From Lachnospiraceae bacterium (GTDB lineage Bacteria; Bacillota; Clostridia; Lachnospirales; Lachnospiraceae): a stretch of DNA of 51,843 nt. Shown here in pieces: positions 17,451-26,532 of this stretch. The stretch lies in the NCBI GenBank assembly GCA_015056915.1, contig SVFK01000015.1, positions 1-51,843 of the forward strand, read 5' to 3'. Position 1 is the first letter of the stretch. The number at the start of each line of letters is the position of its first letter. Under the pieces are notes generated by a model that was not told the origin of the DNA, searched no databases, and worked only from the letters and a program-made list of their open reading frames with translations. The translations under genes were made by a program, and so were the position numbers.

Positions 17451-18188
17451 ATGAAAAAATTTGTAGCAATGTTAGTAACCCTTTCACTGGCAATGTCAGT
17501 TATCGGATGCGGTAATTCCGCAAGTGATGTAGATGTTAAGTCTGAAGGCGTCATGACTCATGAAGAATATCTGGCAGCAGCAATTGATACAGAGGTTGTC
17601 ATTGAAGCCTTTGTTCAGGCAAAGCAGTATATGAAGGACGATGCTGTGACCCTTTATACACAGGATAAGGACGGAGCATACTTCGTTTACGGCATGCCTT
17701 GTACACAGGAGGAATATGACAAGCTGGAAGTAGGAACCAAGGTTAAGGTTACCGGTTATAAGGCTGAGTGGTCTGGTGAGGTTGAAGTAGTTGATGCAAC
17801 CTTTGAGATTATGGATGGCAGCTATGTTGCAGAGCCGGTTGATGCTACAGCTTGGCTTGGTTCTGATGAGTTAATTGCACATCAGAATGAGCTGGTATCC
17901 TTCAAGGGTATGACTGTGGAGGCTTCCAAGGATGCTGATGGTAATGACGTAGCGTTCCTGTACAGCTGGGATGGTTCCGGTCAGGAAGGCGATGATTTAT
18001 ACTTTAATGTTTCCTACAACGGACAGACCTACAACTTTACCGTTGAGTCTAATCTGTGTGACAGCACCACTGATGTTTACAGTGCTGTTAAGAACCTTCA
18101 GGTTGGCGATAAGATCGATATGGAAGGATTTTTGTACTGGTATGAAGGTGCTAATCCTCATATTACATCCGTAGCAGTAGCAGAATAA
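17451..18188 (+). CDS. Secreted lipoprotein, probably with two OB-fold-like domains
   Basis: 245 residues. Signal peptide with lipobox VIGCG (Cys near residue 20) after MKKFVAMLVTLSLAMS. The mature part has two repeats of a pattern seen in OB-fold proteins: VVIEAFVQAKQYM...YFVYGM...VGTKVKVTGYKA, and later ELVSFKGMTVEA...VGDKIDMEGFLYW. The composition is acidic. ATG 17451 follows GGAG; a start at 17421 is in frame but lacks a site and would spoil the signal peptide. Function unknown; a cell-surface binding role is an inference. It has its own promoter and a terminator shared with typA. Confidence 0.75.
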   Translation: MKKFVAMLVTLSLAMSVIGCGNSASDVDVKSEGVMTHEEYLAAAIDTEVVIEAFVQAKQYMKDDAVTLYTQDKDGAYFVYGMPCTQEEYDKLEVGTKVKVTGYKAEWSGEVEVVDATFEIMDGSYVAEPVDATAWLGSDELIAHQNELVSFKGMTVEASKDADGNDVAFLYSWDGSGQEGDDLYFNVSYNGQTYNFTVESNLCDSTTDVYSAVKNLQVGDKIDMEGFLYWYEGANPHITSVAVAE

Positions 18189-18201
18189 TATTAGTACATA
18201 G

Positions 18202-18236
18202 AAAGTGCCGGACATTTCAGTGTCCGGCACTTTTTG
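18202..18236. terminator. Bidirectional terminator between convergent genes
   Basis: A perfect 13-base stem AAAGTGCCGGACA / TGTCCGGCACTTT with a six-base loop (18215-18220) and T on both sides. It serves the lipoprotein on the plus strand and typA on the minus strand. Confidence 0.9.
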
Positions 18237-18241
18237 TATGC

Positions 18242-20074
18242 TTATTTTTTCATTGCAGCACGTTTCCTCAAAGTAGGATCAAGAATCTTTTTACGGATTC
18301 GCAGAGATTCGGGAGTTACCTCCAAGAGCTCATCTGTATCAATAAAATCCAATGCCTGCTCCAAGGAGAGGATTCTGGGCGGTGTCAGTCGAAGTGCTTC
18401 ATCAGCACTGGAGGAACGGGTATTGGTCAACTGTTTTTTCTTACAAACATTGATTTCGATATCCTCACTGCGACCGGTCTGACCGACTACCATTCCGGAA
18501 TATACCTTTTCTCCGGGACCGATAAAGAGTGTGCCGCGTTCCTGAGCATTATATAGTCCGTAGGTAATAGCTTCACCGGCTTCAAAGGCAATCAGGGAAC
18601 CGAGCTTACGGTACTGGATATCACCCTTGTAAGGACCATAGCCGTCAAATACGGTATTCAGAATACCATTACCCTTGGTATCAGTCATAAATTCACCGCG
18701 GTAACCAATCAGTCCGCGTGCGGGTATGGAGAATTCCAGACGGGTATAAGTGCCGCCGGAAATGGTTCCCATATTGCGAAGCTCACCTTTTCTCTGTCCC
18801 AGCTTCTCAATGACTGCACCGGCAAATTCATTGGGCACATCAATATAGGCCAGCTCCATTGGTTCGGTTCGTTTTCCGCTTTCATCAGTATGATACAATA
18901 CCTCTGCCTTACTTACAGCAAATTCAAAGCCTTCACGGCGCATATTTTCAATTAAAACAGACAGATGTAATTCACCGCGACCGGATACCTTAAAGCAATC
19001 GGCCGCATCTGTTTCTTCCACGCGAAGTGAGACATCGGTGTTTAACTCTCGGAATAATCTATCTCGCAAATGACGGCTGGTAACGAATTTTCCTTCCTGT
19101 CCGGCAAGGGGAGAGTCGTTTACCATAAACTGCATGGCAATGGTGGGCTCGCTGATTTTCTGGAAAGGAATGGGTGCTACCTCCTCGGGATAGCAAAGCG
19201 TATCACCAATATGAATATCTGAAATACCGGATATTGCAACGATGGAACCGATGCCTGCTTCCTTTACTTCAACCTTGTTTAGACCATCGAATTCATAGAG
19301 CTTGCTGACCTTCACCTTTATCTGCTTATCCTGCTCATGATGATTGCGGATGAAAACATCCTGGTTCACCTTGATTGTACCGTTATCTACCTTGCCCACG
19401 CCGATACGTCCTACATATTCATTATAATCAATGGTACTGATAAGTACTTGAGTACCGGCATCGGGGTCTCCTTCCGGAGCAGGAATATAATCAATAATAG
19501 TTTCAAAGAGCGGCTCCATGTTCACACCGGGCTGACCAGCTTCTAATGAGGCAATGCCTGCTTTTGCTGAAGCGTAGATAAAAGGGCAGTCTAACTGGGA
19601 ATCATCCGCGTCCAATTCCAAAAACAGCTCAAGGACTTCATCAACCACTTCGTCAGGTCTTGCTTCGGGGCGGTCGATTTTGTTGATGCATACGATAACC
19701 GGAAGCTTTAATTCCAGTGCTTTACGAAGTACGAATTTTGTCTGGGGCATGGCACCCTCGAAGGCATCTACCACCAGAATGACACCGTTTACCATTTTCA
19801 GTACACGCTCTACCTCGCCACCAAAATCAGCGTGCCCCGGGGTGTCAATAATGTTAATTTTTGTGTTTTTGTACATTACGGCAGTATTTTTTGACAAAAT
19901 GGTAATTCCGCGCTCACGCTCAATATCATTGGAGTCCATGACACGTTCGCCGATGTCCTGATTTTCTCTGAATACACCACTTTGCTTTAACAATTCATCG
20001 ACCAAAGTGGTTTTGCCATGGTCGACATGGGCAATAATTGCTACGTTTCTAACATCTTCTCTTTTTTGTCTCAT
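18242..20074 (-). CDS. typA: Ribosome-associated GTPase TypA/BipA
   Basis: 610 residues, the standard length. The N-terminal translation-factor GTPase has the G1 motif AHVDHGKTT, a G2 region [14 protein letters not shown]3 DTPGHADF and G4 NKID. The elongation-factor-like domains and the TypA-specific C-terminal region ([20 protein letters not shown], then [13 protein letters not shown]) follow. It acts on the 70S ribosome and is linked to stress, low temperature and late 50S assembly. ATG at 20074 is followed by the basic start RQKREDVRN usual for the family. The gene is monocistronic, with a promoter 165 bases upstream and a shared terminator downstream. Confidence 0.97.
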   Translation of the reverse strand: MRQKREDVRNVAIIAHVDHGKTTLVDELLKQSGVFRENQDIGERVMDSNDIERERGITILSKNTAVMYKNTKINIIDTPGHADFGGEVERVLKMVNGVILVVDAFEGAMPQTKFVLRKALELKLPVIVCINKIDRPEARPDEVVDEVLELFLELDADDSQLDCPFIYASAKAGIASLEAGQPGVNMEPLFETIIDYIPAPEGDPDAGTQVLISTIDYNEYVGRIGVGKVDNGTIKVNQDVFIRNHHEQDKQIKVKVSKLYEFDGLNKVEVKEAGIGSIVAISGISDIHIGDTLCYPEEVAPIPFQKISEPTIAMQFMVNDSPLAGQEGKFVTSRHLRDRLFRELNTDVSLRVEETDAADCFKVSGRGELHLSVLIENMRREGFEFAVSKAEVLYHTDESGKRTEPMELAYIDVPNEFAGAVIEKLGQRKGELRNMGTISGGTYTRLEFSIPARGLIGYRGEFMTDTKGNGILNTVFDGYGPYKGDIQYRKLGSLIAFEAGEAITYGLYNAQERGTLFIGPGEKVYSGMVVGQTGRSEDIEINVCKKKQLTNTRSSSADEALRLTPPRILSLEQALDFIDTDELLEVTPESLRIRKKILDPTLRKRAAMKK

Positions 20075-20467
20075 ATAAATCCTTGCCTTTCTATATATAC
20101 GCTACATCATATAATGCTACATCCGTAGTCAGAATATGGCTGATGTTTGTCGCATCCTGTCAAATAAGTGAAAAAATTCAAAAATCACGCAAATATCGTC
20201 TTTTCTTGTCGGTCAGATTTCCTTGAAGATTTTCAAACTGTTACAGTATAGCACCAATTTTTCAAGTGTGCAACAAAAAAGGGAATGAGAGCAGAGGGTG
20301 CGCTGTTTATCGCACACTAAATAACGAAAAAGAAAATGCAATATACGATTTTTGTCGTTATGGGCGATGGGTTTTTGTACTAATTTTGCCCAAAATGGAG
20401 TATAAATATAATGCATTACAACTTTGTTACCGGAAAAAGTCTTAAAGTGTAAGAAGGGAGAACAAAA
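20075..20467. promoter_or_regulatory. Divergent intergenic region with the typA promoter
   Basis: No gene seen. On the minus strand TTGCAC (20268-20273) and TATACT (20245-20250) with exactly 17 bases between them form a near-consensus promoter, so typA would have a leader of about 165 bases. That leader holds a direct repeat of GATGTAGC (minus strand) at about 20099-20121 near the start codon. On the plus strand an AT-rich TATAAATATAAT at 20401-20412 is the likely -10 region of the SSB-like gene. Confidence 0.55.
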
Positions 20468-21100
20468 ATGACAGATAAGGTAATTGAAAACAATCAGGTA
20501 ACGGTGATGGGGGAAATTGTAAGTGAATTTTCTTACAGCCATGAAATTTTTGGGGAAGGCTTCTATATGGTTGATGTCAAGTGTCAGCGACTGAGTGACA
20601 GCTTTGATATTATACCGGTGATGGTGTCGGAAAGGCTGTTGGATGTATCGTCCAACTACATAGGAGCATTGATCTGTATTAATGGTCAATTCCGTTCCTA
20701 TAATCGCCACGAAGAGCGCAAGAACAGATTGGTATTGTCTGTATTTGCCAGAGAGGTCGAATTTATAGAGGAAATGGAGGAAAGCTCCAAAACCAACCAG
20801 ATTTATCTGGACGGTTATATTTGTAAGGAACCAATCTATCGCAAGACTCCACTGGGAAGGGAGATTGCAGATTTGTTATTGGCAGTCAATCGCCCTTATG
20901 GTAAATCAGATTATATACCATGCATTTGTTGGGGAAGAAATGCAAGATATGCAAGTAATTTTAAAGTGGGTGAGCGCTGTGCAATCTGGGGAAGAATCCA
21001 GAGCCGCGAATATATGAAGAAGCTGGATGAGGAAAATGTAGAACGTCGTGTGGCCTTTGAGGTGTCAGTCAGCAAGCTGGAATTGCTGGAAGAAGAATAA
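20468..21100 (+). CDS. Single-stranded DNA-binding protein-like, tandem OB folds
   Basis: 210 residues with two OB-fold halves. Residues 8-110 begin NQVTVMGEIVSEFSYSHEIF and include GFYMVDVKCQRLS. Residues 115-205 hold IYLDGYICKEPIYRKTPLGR, LLLAVNRPYGKSDYIPCICW and a GRIQSREY end. The second half clearly matches SSB/PriB-type sequences (FxLAxNR and DYIPxxxWGR). Classical SSB has one OB fold plus an acidic tail ending DDIPF. Here that tail is absent, so this is probably an accessory or diverged SSB rather than the replication SSB. GAAGGGAG before ATG 20468 supports the start. It is single, with cobA-like DNA after it. Confidence 0.75.
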   Translation: MTDKVIENNQVTVMGEIVSEFSYSHEIFGEGFYMVDVKCQRLSDSFDIIPVMVSERLLDVSSNYIGALICINGQFRSYNRHEERKNRLVLSVFAREVEFIEEMEESSKTNQIYLDGYICKEPIYRKTPLGREIADLLLAVNRPYGKSDYIPCICWGRNARYASNFKVGERCAIWGRIQSREYMKKLDEENVERRVAFEVSVSKLELLEEE

Positions 21101-21217
21101 GGCCAGGAGTGGCTACAAGCAGGTTTGCCGGTGAAAAGTTGCCAAAAGACAAAAAATGTGATATATTACAAAAGTGTTGTTTTAAAGGTTTCTTGCTAAA
21201 AGAGTATGAGGTGTTGT

Positions 21218-21706
21218 ATGGATAAAGGAATCATTCACATTTATACCGGAGACGGGCATGGAAAATCACCGGCTGCAATCGGAAGAGCAGTGCAGGCTGC
21301 CGTTGAAGGCAAATGTGTGGTTATTATACAATTCTTAAAAGGAAAGGGACTGGGCGATTCTGAATTTTTGAGACGAATGGAGCCGGAAATCAAGCTGTTT
21401 CACTTTGAAAAGTCAGATGAGAATTTTGCAGAGCTTCCCGAAGAGAAAAAGAGCGAAGAAATTCTTAATATCCGCAATGGCATCAACTTTGCCAAGAAGG
21501 TATTGACAACAGGTGAGTGTGACCTTCTGATACTGGATGAGGTGTTGGGGCTTGTGGAAAAGGAGATTATCTCCGTAGAGGACTTGAGGATGTTGCTTGA
21601 AAGTCATGGTGACACAGATATTATTCTGACGGGAATTACCCTGAACAATGAAATATGTGTTCTCGCAGATGAGGTCTCTAAAATAGAAACCGTTAAATTA
21701 AGTTGA
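21218..21706 (+). CDS. Corrinoid adenosyltransferase, CobA/BtuR (CobO) family
   Basis: 162 residues. P-loop GDGHGKS at residues 11-17, then AAIGRAVQAAVEGKCVVIIQ, FLKG and LLILDEVLG, the order seen in ATP:cob(I)alamin adenosyltransferases of the CobA type. It would attach the 5'-deoxyadenosyl group to cobalamin or its precursors. Several family hallmarks near the C-terminus are weaker (GITLNNEICVLADEV in place of the usual TGR motif), and no other B12 genes are in the window. A paralogue of changed function is therefore possible. ATG 21218 is preferred to 21206 because GAGG lies six bases before it. The stop codon overlaps the -35 box of the lysine riboswitch promoter. Confidence 0.78.
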   Translation: MDKGIIHIYTGDGHGKSPAAIGRAVQAAVEGKCVVIIQFLKGKGLGDSEFLRRMEPEIKLFHFEKSDENFAELPEEKKSEEILNIRNGINFAKKVLTTGECDLLILDEVLGLVEKEIISVEDLRMLLESHGDTDIILTGITLNNEICVLADEVSKIETVKLS

Positions 21707-21731
21707 CAGTCCTATAGGAAAATGCTATCAT
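21703..21731 (+). promoter_or_regulatory. Promoter of the dapA riboswitch transcript
   Basis: TTGACA at 21703-21708 and TATCAT at 21726-21731 with exactly 17 bases between. The -35 overlaps the stop codon of the adenosyltransferase gene. Transcription would begin near 21738, just before the riboswitch. Confidence 0.8.
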
Positions 21732-21752
21732 ACACTTATAATTTATATTTTT

Positions 21753-21974
21753 AAGATAGAGGTTGCGTATTTCATCAGTATTTTTTCTGATATGGCAGGC
21801 ATAGAAGAGGAAGGAAGAAAGGGGAACACGCCGAAAGAGGAGATGTCCTGCAGGTCGAGTCTTGGGCATACGGTTAAGAGCCGTATGACTGTCATCTAGC
21901 AATAGATGGGGCGCTATCAAGGAAGATATCCGTAGTATATCATTCGCCAGCGCCGATTGCGCTGGCGTTTTTTT
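21753..21974 (+). ncRNA. Lysine riboswitch (L box) with terminator, upstream of dapA
   Basis: The conserved core of the lysine riboswitch is present in order: AAGATAGAGGTTGCG at 21753-21767, TCATCAGTA, a GGAACACGCCGAA junction segment, CGAGTCTTGGGCAT, GACTGTCATCTAG and the closing GGGGCGCTATC ending at 21918. P1 pairs GATAG (from 21755) with CTATC. The expression platform is an intrinsic terminator, CGCCAGCG 21945-21952 with CGCTGGCG 21960-21967 and seven T. Lysine binding should favour termination and lower dapA expression, fitting feedback control of the diaminopimelate/lysine pathway. Confidence 0.95.
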
Positions 21975-22044
21975 GTTTTACAAGATTAAGCTGTCACGCT
22001 AAGGTGATAGGTAGAGAACTGTAAGCAAGGAATGGAGGAAGAGT

Positions 22045-22929
22045 ATGGCAATTTTTACAGGAGCAGGTGTAGCTATCGTTACACCAATGAAAGCAGATGG
22101 AGCAGTTGATTTTGAACAGTTTGGTAAGCTGATTGAGTTTCAGATTGAGAATGGTACAGATGCGATTATCGTATGTGGTACGACAGGAGAGGCTTCTACG
22201 CTTACCCATGAGGAACATCTGGAAACGATTAAGTACTGTGTGGATGCAGTGGCTGGCAGAGTTCCGGTGGTGGCAGGTACCGGTTCTAACTGTACGGAGA
22301 CCGCAATTTATTTGTCTAAAGAAGCGGAGAAATACGGTGTAGATGGACTTTTGGTGGTAAGTCCTTATTATAATAAGGCAACGCAGAATGGTCTGTATGC
22401 ACACTTCAAGGCAGTGGCTGATGCGGTAAAGGTTCCTGTTATCCTGTATAATGTACCCGGTCGTACAGGCTGTAACATTTTGCCTGAGACAGTGGTAAGA
22501 CTGTGCAAGGATGTAGAGAATATTGTAGGTGTAAAGGAAGCAAGCGGTAACATTAGTCAGATAGCACACCTTGCAGCTCTTGCTGACGGTTGTGTAGATA
22601 TCTATTCCGGTAACGACGACCAGATTGTACCGGTTATGTCTCTCGGCGGTATCGGTGTAATTTCTGTATTATCCAATGTGGCGCCGAGACAGACTCATGA
22701 AATCTGTCAGAAGTATCTTGACGGAGATGTGGCAGGTAGCCGCAAAATGCAGCTGGAGGCATTAGAGCTGTGTAATGCTTTGTTCTGCGAGGTGAACCCT
22801 ATCCCTGTGAAAAAAGCATTGAATCTCATGGGTATGAATGCCGGCACATTGCGTATGCCATTGACTGAAATGGAAGAGAGCAATGTACAGAAGCTGGAAC
22901 GTGCTATGAAGGCATACGGCATCTTATAA
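22045..22929 (+). CDS. dapA: 4-hydroxy-tetrahydrodipicolinate synthase
   Basis: 294 residues, normal length. It condenses pyruvate with aspartate semialdehyde, the first committed step to diaminopimelate and lysine. TGEASTLTHEEH is the TGE(A)xTLT signature. Tyr135 in LYNVPGRTG and Lys164 in VGVKEASGN are the catalytic tyrosine and Schiff-base lysine. The site GGAGG lies before ATG 22045. The gene stands directly behind a lysine riboswitch and before dapB. A hairpin and a possible second promoter lie between dapA and dapB. Confidence 0.97.
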   Translation: MAIFTGAGVAIVTPMKADGAVDFEQFGKLIEFQIENGTDAIIVCGTTGEASTLTHEEHLETIKYCVDAVAGRVPVVAGTGSNCTETAIYLSKEAEKYGVDGLLVVSPYYNKATQNGLYAHFKAVADAVKVPVILYNVPGRTGCNILPETVVRLCKDVENIVGVKEASGNISQIAHLAALADGCVDIYSGNDDQIVPVMSLGGIGVISVLSNVAPRQTHEICQKYLDGDVAGSRKMQLEALELCNALFCEVNPIPVKKALNLMGMNAGTLRMPLTEMEESNVQKLERAMKAYGIL

Positions 22930-22942
22930 GGAGTAGGAATAG

Positions 22943-22988
22943 AATCCCGTTTGTGAATATTTTCATGGGCGGGATTTTATGTTATAAT
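22943..22988 (+). promoter_or_regulatory. Hairpin and candidate promoter between dapA and dapB
   Basis: AATCCCG 22943-22949 pairs with CGGGATT 22970-22976 and is followed by TTATGTTATAATA. TATAAT at 22983-22988 is a perfect -10, with a weak TTTTCA -35 at 22960-22965. The hairpin may weakly terminate dapA transcripts, while the promoter lets dapB and fbp be transcribed independently of lysine. Confidence 0.45.
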
Positions 22989-23032
22989 ATAGCGGTATCA
23001 GTGAGTAAGAATAGGAAAGGAAGTATATAGAT

Positions 23033-23797
23033 ATGGTTAGAGTAATAATGCATGGTTGTAACGGTAAAATGGGACAGGTTATCAGTGGTTTGATTGCAGC
23101 TGATTCAGAGGTGGAATTGGTAGCCGGAATTGATGCAAGGGATGACGGACACAATAGTTATCCTGTGTTTACAGATATTGAAAAATGTGATGTGGCTGCA
23201 GATTGTGTAATTGACTTTTCAGCAGCTGTTGCGGTGGATAAGCTGCTTGACTACTGTGTGGCAAGAAAGCTCCCCTGTGTACTGTGTACCACAGGCTTGA
23301 GTGAGGCGCAGCTTAAAAAGGTGGAGGAAGCCTCCAAAAGTACTGCAATATTAAAATCTGCCAATATGTCTCTTGGTATTAATTTGTTATTGAAAATGCT
23401 TAAGGAGGCAGCCGGTGTTCTGGCACCTGCCGGTTTTGATATGGAAATCGTAGAGAAGCATCACAATCTGAAGGTGGATGCACCCAGTGGAACAGCACTT
23501 GCTCTTGCGGATTCCATTAATGAGGAATTTGACAATGAATATGAATACATATATGACAGAAGCAGTAAAAGAGAAAAACGTTCCCAGAAAGAAATCGGTA
23601 TCAGTGCAGTGCGTGGAGGTACCATTGTAGGTGACCATGATGTGATTTTTGCCGGTGCGGATGAGGTGATTACCTTTTCTCACACAGCGTATTCCAAAGC
23701 TGTTTTTGGTAAGGGTGCTGTGCAGGCTGCCAAATTCCTGGCAGGTAAGGACGCAGGAATGTACAATATGGCAGATGTGATTGAAGCAAGCAGATAG
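23033..23797 (+). CDS. dapB: 4-hydroxy-tetrahydrodipicolinate reductase
   Basis: 254 residues. It reduces the DapA product with NAD(P)H. The N-terminal Rossmann motif is VIMHGCNGKMGQV, and the nucleotide-acceptor region is GIDAR. The CTTGLS segment and the catalytic signature EKHHNLKVDAPSGTA (His pair and Lys) are intact, with GTIVGDHDVIFAG toward the end. AAAGGAAG before ATG 23033 supports the start. dapA and dapB sit together, but dapB may also have its own promoter. fbp follows 24 bases downstream. Confidence 0.97.
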   Translation: MVRVIMHGCNGKMGQVISGLIAADSEVELVAGIDARDDGHNSYPVFTDIEKCDVAADCVIDFSAAVAVDKLLDYCVARKLPCVLCTTGLSEAQLKKVEEASKSTAILKSANMSLGINLLLKMLKEAAGVLAPAGFDMEIVEKHHNLKVDAPSGTALALADSINEEFDNEYEYIYDRSSKREKRSQKEIGISAVRGGTIVGDHDVIFAGADEVITFSHTAYSKAVFGKGAVQAAKFLAGKDAGMYNMADVIEASR

Positions 23798-23821
23798 ATA
23801 AGAAATAAGGGGTTACGAATT

Positions 23822-25774
23822 ATGGATGAAATGGAATGTAAGGTTCTGAAAACATTGTCGCACCAGTACAGAAATGTTGCTGCAGCTTCGACGGAAATCA
23901 TTAATTTGCAGTCGATTTTAAATCTCCCTAAGGGAACAGAACATTTTTTGACGGATATCCATGGTGAGTATGAGCAATTCAATCATGTACTTAAGAATGG
24001 TTCCGGCTCTGTACGGCGCAAGATTGATGAGGAATTTGGCAATACAATCAGTAACAAGGATAAAAAGAGTCTTGCAACATTGATTTATTATCCGGAGAGC
24101 AAGCTGGAGATTGTTGAGAAGGAAGAGGATAATCTGGAGGATTGGTACAAGATTTCCCTGCACAGACTGGTGCAGATTATTAAGCGTGTTTCCTCCAAAT
24201 ATACTCGTTCCAAGGTGCGCAAGGCATTGCCTAAGGATTTTGCCTATGTCATTGAAGAATTGATTACGGAAAAGGAAGAAATTCAGGACAAAGAGGCTTA
24301 CTACAACGAGATTATCCATACCATTATCAGAATTGGCAGGGCCCCCCAGTTTATTGTGGCACTGAGTCATTTGATTCAACATTTGGTAATTGACCATTTA
24401 CATATTGTCGGTGATATTTTTGACAGAGGTCCCGGTCCTCATATTATTATGGATACCCTTTGTGATTATCATTCTGTAGATGTGCAGTGGGGTAATCACG
24501 ATATGGCATGGATGGGAGCTGCCAGCGGAAGTCTGGCATGCATTGCCAATGTTGTGAGACTGTCTGCTCATTATGGAAATCTGTCGACCTTGGAGGACGG
24601 TTATGGAATCAATCTGTTACCGCTGGCTACCTTTGCGTTAGATACCTATAAGGATACCAACTGCGATGCGTTTGCTATCACCTTTAACACAGATTACAAT
24701 ACGAAGGATTTGAGTCTGGATACCAAGATGCATAAGGCGATAGCCATTATGCAGTTTAAACTGGAGGGACAGTTGATTATGCGCCATCCGGAATTCGGTA
24801 TGGATAACAGATTATTATTGAAACAGATTGATTATGACAAAAAGACCATTACTATTGAGGGTAAAGAATATCCTATGCTGGATACGGATTTCCCGACCAT
24901 TGATAGAAACAATCCTTATGATTTGACGGATGAGGAAATGAAAGTAATGGCACGTCTGCAGCAGGCGTTTATGAAGTGTGAGAAGCTGCAACGCCATGTG
25001 CGCTTCCTGTTTTCCAAGGGTGGCTTATATAAAATTTATAATGGTAATTTATTGTATCATGGCTGCGTACCGTTGAATGAGGATGGTAGTTTTACCAAGG
25101 TACGGGTGTGTGATAAGGAATATAGTGGCAAGGCCTTATATGATATTTTGGAATATTATGCAAGACGTGCTTATTATGCTACGGACAGCAAAGAAAAGGC
25201 AATCGGTCAGGACATTATGTGGTATATTTGGGCAGGTCCGGGTTCCCCTGTATGCGGCAAAGAAAAGATAACTACCTTTGAGAGACATTTTATAGCAGAC
25301 AGCGCAACTCATGTAGAGAAGAAAAACAGCTATTACAGCCTATTAGAGGATGAAAAGGTCGTAAACCGTATACTGGAAGAATTTGGATTGACCAGCGAGG
25401 ATGCACACATTGTCAACGGTCATGTTCCGGTGGAACAGATTCACGGAGAATCACCTATCAAATGTGGTGGAAAGCTTCTGGTCATTGACGGTGGCTTCTC
25501 TAAAGCATATCAGAAGAAAACAGGCATTGCCGGTTATACTTTGGTATGCAATTCCCGGGGAATGCGCCTTGTTGCACATGAGCCCTTTGAATCTACGGAG
25601 GCTGCTATCATGAAGGAATCTGATATTATTTCGGATTCTGTTGTTGTAGAGAATTTCCACACACGTAAGCTTGTGGCGGATACGGATACGGGAAGAGAAA
25701 TCAAAGAGAATATTTTTTATTTGGAAGCACTTTTGGAGGCATATAAAGAGGGTACTATTATGGAAAGCCTTTAA
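23822..25774 (+). CDS. fbp: Fructose-1,6-bisphosphatase, class III
   Basis: 650 residues, typical of the Firmicutes class III enzyme (B. subtilis YydE/Fbp type) rather than the 330-residue class I form. Metallophosphatase motifs are visible: FLTDIHGEYEQF, GDIFDRGPGPH, WGNHDMAWMG, and the later NGHVPV and DGGFSKAY. It hydrolyses fructose-1,6-bisphosphate to fructose-6-phosphate in gluconeogenesis. AATAAGGGG upstream is a modest ribosome binding site for ATG 23822. It follows dapB closely and is closed by its own terminator, so it may share the dapB transcript. Confidence 0.96.
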   Translation: MDEMECKVLKTLSHQYRNVAAASTEIINLQSILNLPKGTEHFLTDIHGEYEQFNHVLKNGSGSVRRKIDEEFGNTISNKDKKSLATLIYYPESKLEIVEKEEDNLEDWYKISLHRLVQIIKRVSSKYTRSKVRKALPKDFAYVIEELITEKEEIQDKEAYYNEIIHTIIRIGRAPQFIVALSHLIQHLVIDHLHIVGDIFDRGPGPHIIMDTLCDYHSVDVQWGNHDMAWMGAASGSLACIANVVRLSAHYGNLSTLEDGYGINLLPLATFALDTYKDTNCDAFAITFNTDYNTKDLSLDTKMHKAIAIMQFKLEGQLIMRHPEFGMDNRLLLKQIDYDKKTITIEGKEYPMLDTDFPTIDRNNPYDLTDEEMKVMARLQQAFMKCEKLQRHVRFLFSKGGLYKIYNGNLLYHGCVPLNEDGSFTKVRVCDKEYSGKALYDILEYYARRAYYATDSKEKAIGQDIMWYIWAGPGSPVCGKEKITTFERHFIADSATHVEKKNSYYSLLEDEKVVNRILEEFGLTSEDAHIVNGHVPVEQIHGESPIKCGGKLLVIDGGFSKAYQKKTGIAGYTLVCNSRGMRLVAHEPFESTEAAIMKESDIISDSVVVENFHTRKLVADTDTGREIKENIFYLEALLEAYKEGTIMESL

Positions 25775-25780
25775 TACTGA

Positions 25781-25818
25781 AATGAGCACTGTTCCATAGC
25801 GGAAGAGTGCTCATTTTA
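25781..25818. terminator. Terminator after fbp (bidirectional)
   Basis: AATGAGCACT 25781-25790 pairs with AGTGCTCATT 25805-25814, with T following. It lies between the convergent fbp and lipoprotein genes. Confidence 0.8.
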
Positions 25819-25851
25819 TATAAAGATATATTTTTATGCTTTGAGAAGAAA

Positions 25852-26355
25852 TTACTGCGCATTGTTGGTAGTGTTTGTACCATTGGTATTGTCACCACCT
25901 ACCAGATCATTGGTAATGTCAGATACGCCGTTTGCAGCATCTTCTACAACATTACCTACAGCATCGCCTGCGTTCTCCAATACAGAACCGTTAGTACCTG
26001 CGTTGTCAGAACCGTTGGTAACACTGTTTACATTTTCGTTACCTGCGTTGCCGTTAGTATCTGTACCACCGGTGCTACCTGCGCCATCAGTAGTGCCATT
26101 GGTAGTACCATTGGTAGTGCCCATATCGCCATTAGTACCGGTGGTACCTGCATTATTTCCGGTGTCAGTATTATTTCCGGTATCGGTGGTTGCACCATCA
26201 TTAGTACCGGTTTCTGTCTGGGTTTCAGTTCCGGCCATTTCGCCGGAAGAGTTACCACTGTCATTGTTGGTACAAGCTGTTGCCATGCACATGTATGCAA
26301 CTACCAAGCCTAATACCATAAATTTTTTAGAACGTTTCAGAAAATTTTTTTTCAT
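25852..26355 (-). CDS. Low-complexity Asn/Gly/Thr-rich lipoprotein
   Basis: 167 residues. Basic N-terminus MKKNFLKRSKK, hydrophobic core and lipobox MATAC, then a mature region dominated by short N/G/T/D repeats (TGNN, TGTNG, NGTTNGTTDG). The last 50 residues are less repetitive (VLENAGDAVGNVVEDAANGV and onwards) and may be a small amphipathic helix. A GGAGG site five bases before the ATG at 26355 supports this start over the one twelve bases earlier. Likely a surface-exposed flexible linker or stalk protein. The repeats are prone to slippage and may vary in length between strains. No function known. Confidence 0.75.
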   Translation of the reverse strand: MKKNFLKRSKKFMVLGLVVAYMCMATACTNNDSGNSSGEMAGTETQTETGTNDGATTDTGNNTDTGNNAGTTGTNGDMGTTNGTTNGTTDGAGSTGGTDTNGNAGNENVNSVTNGSDNAGTNGSVLENAGDAVGNVVEDAANGVSDITNDLVGGDNTNGTNTTNNAQ

Positions 26356-26532
26356 AATGTCCTCCATTCATTTTGTTCTTTTTTAGCCGACTGATAAATT
26401 TCGTAGGGCTTGTTTAAAGTATATGTCTAAAAATTTATATTTATTCCATATTTTTTTTCTTGTGGAAAATTATTTTTTATGGTATATATTTATACTATAG
26501 CGTAGTAAAGTGATAAAATGGAGGAATAAATA

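Noticed and set aside
22045..22929. Antisense ORF of 191 codons over dapA
   Set aside because: dapA has all catalytic residues and a riboswitch; the antisense frame shows no protein-like features.
26028..26300. Simple repeat tract as a CRISPR array
   Set aside because: Units are irregular, coding and without spacers of constant length.
25807..26386. Plus-strand ORFs opposite the N/G/T-rich lipoprotein
   Set aside because: They arise from the repeat composition of the minus-strand gene, which has a lipobox and a strong ribosome binding site.
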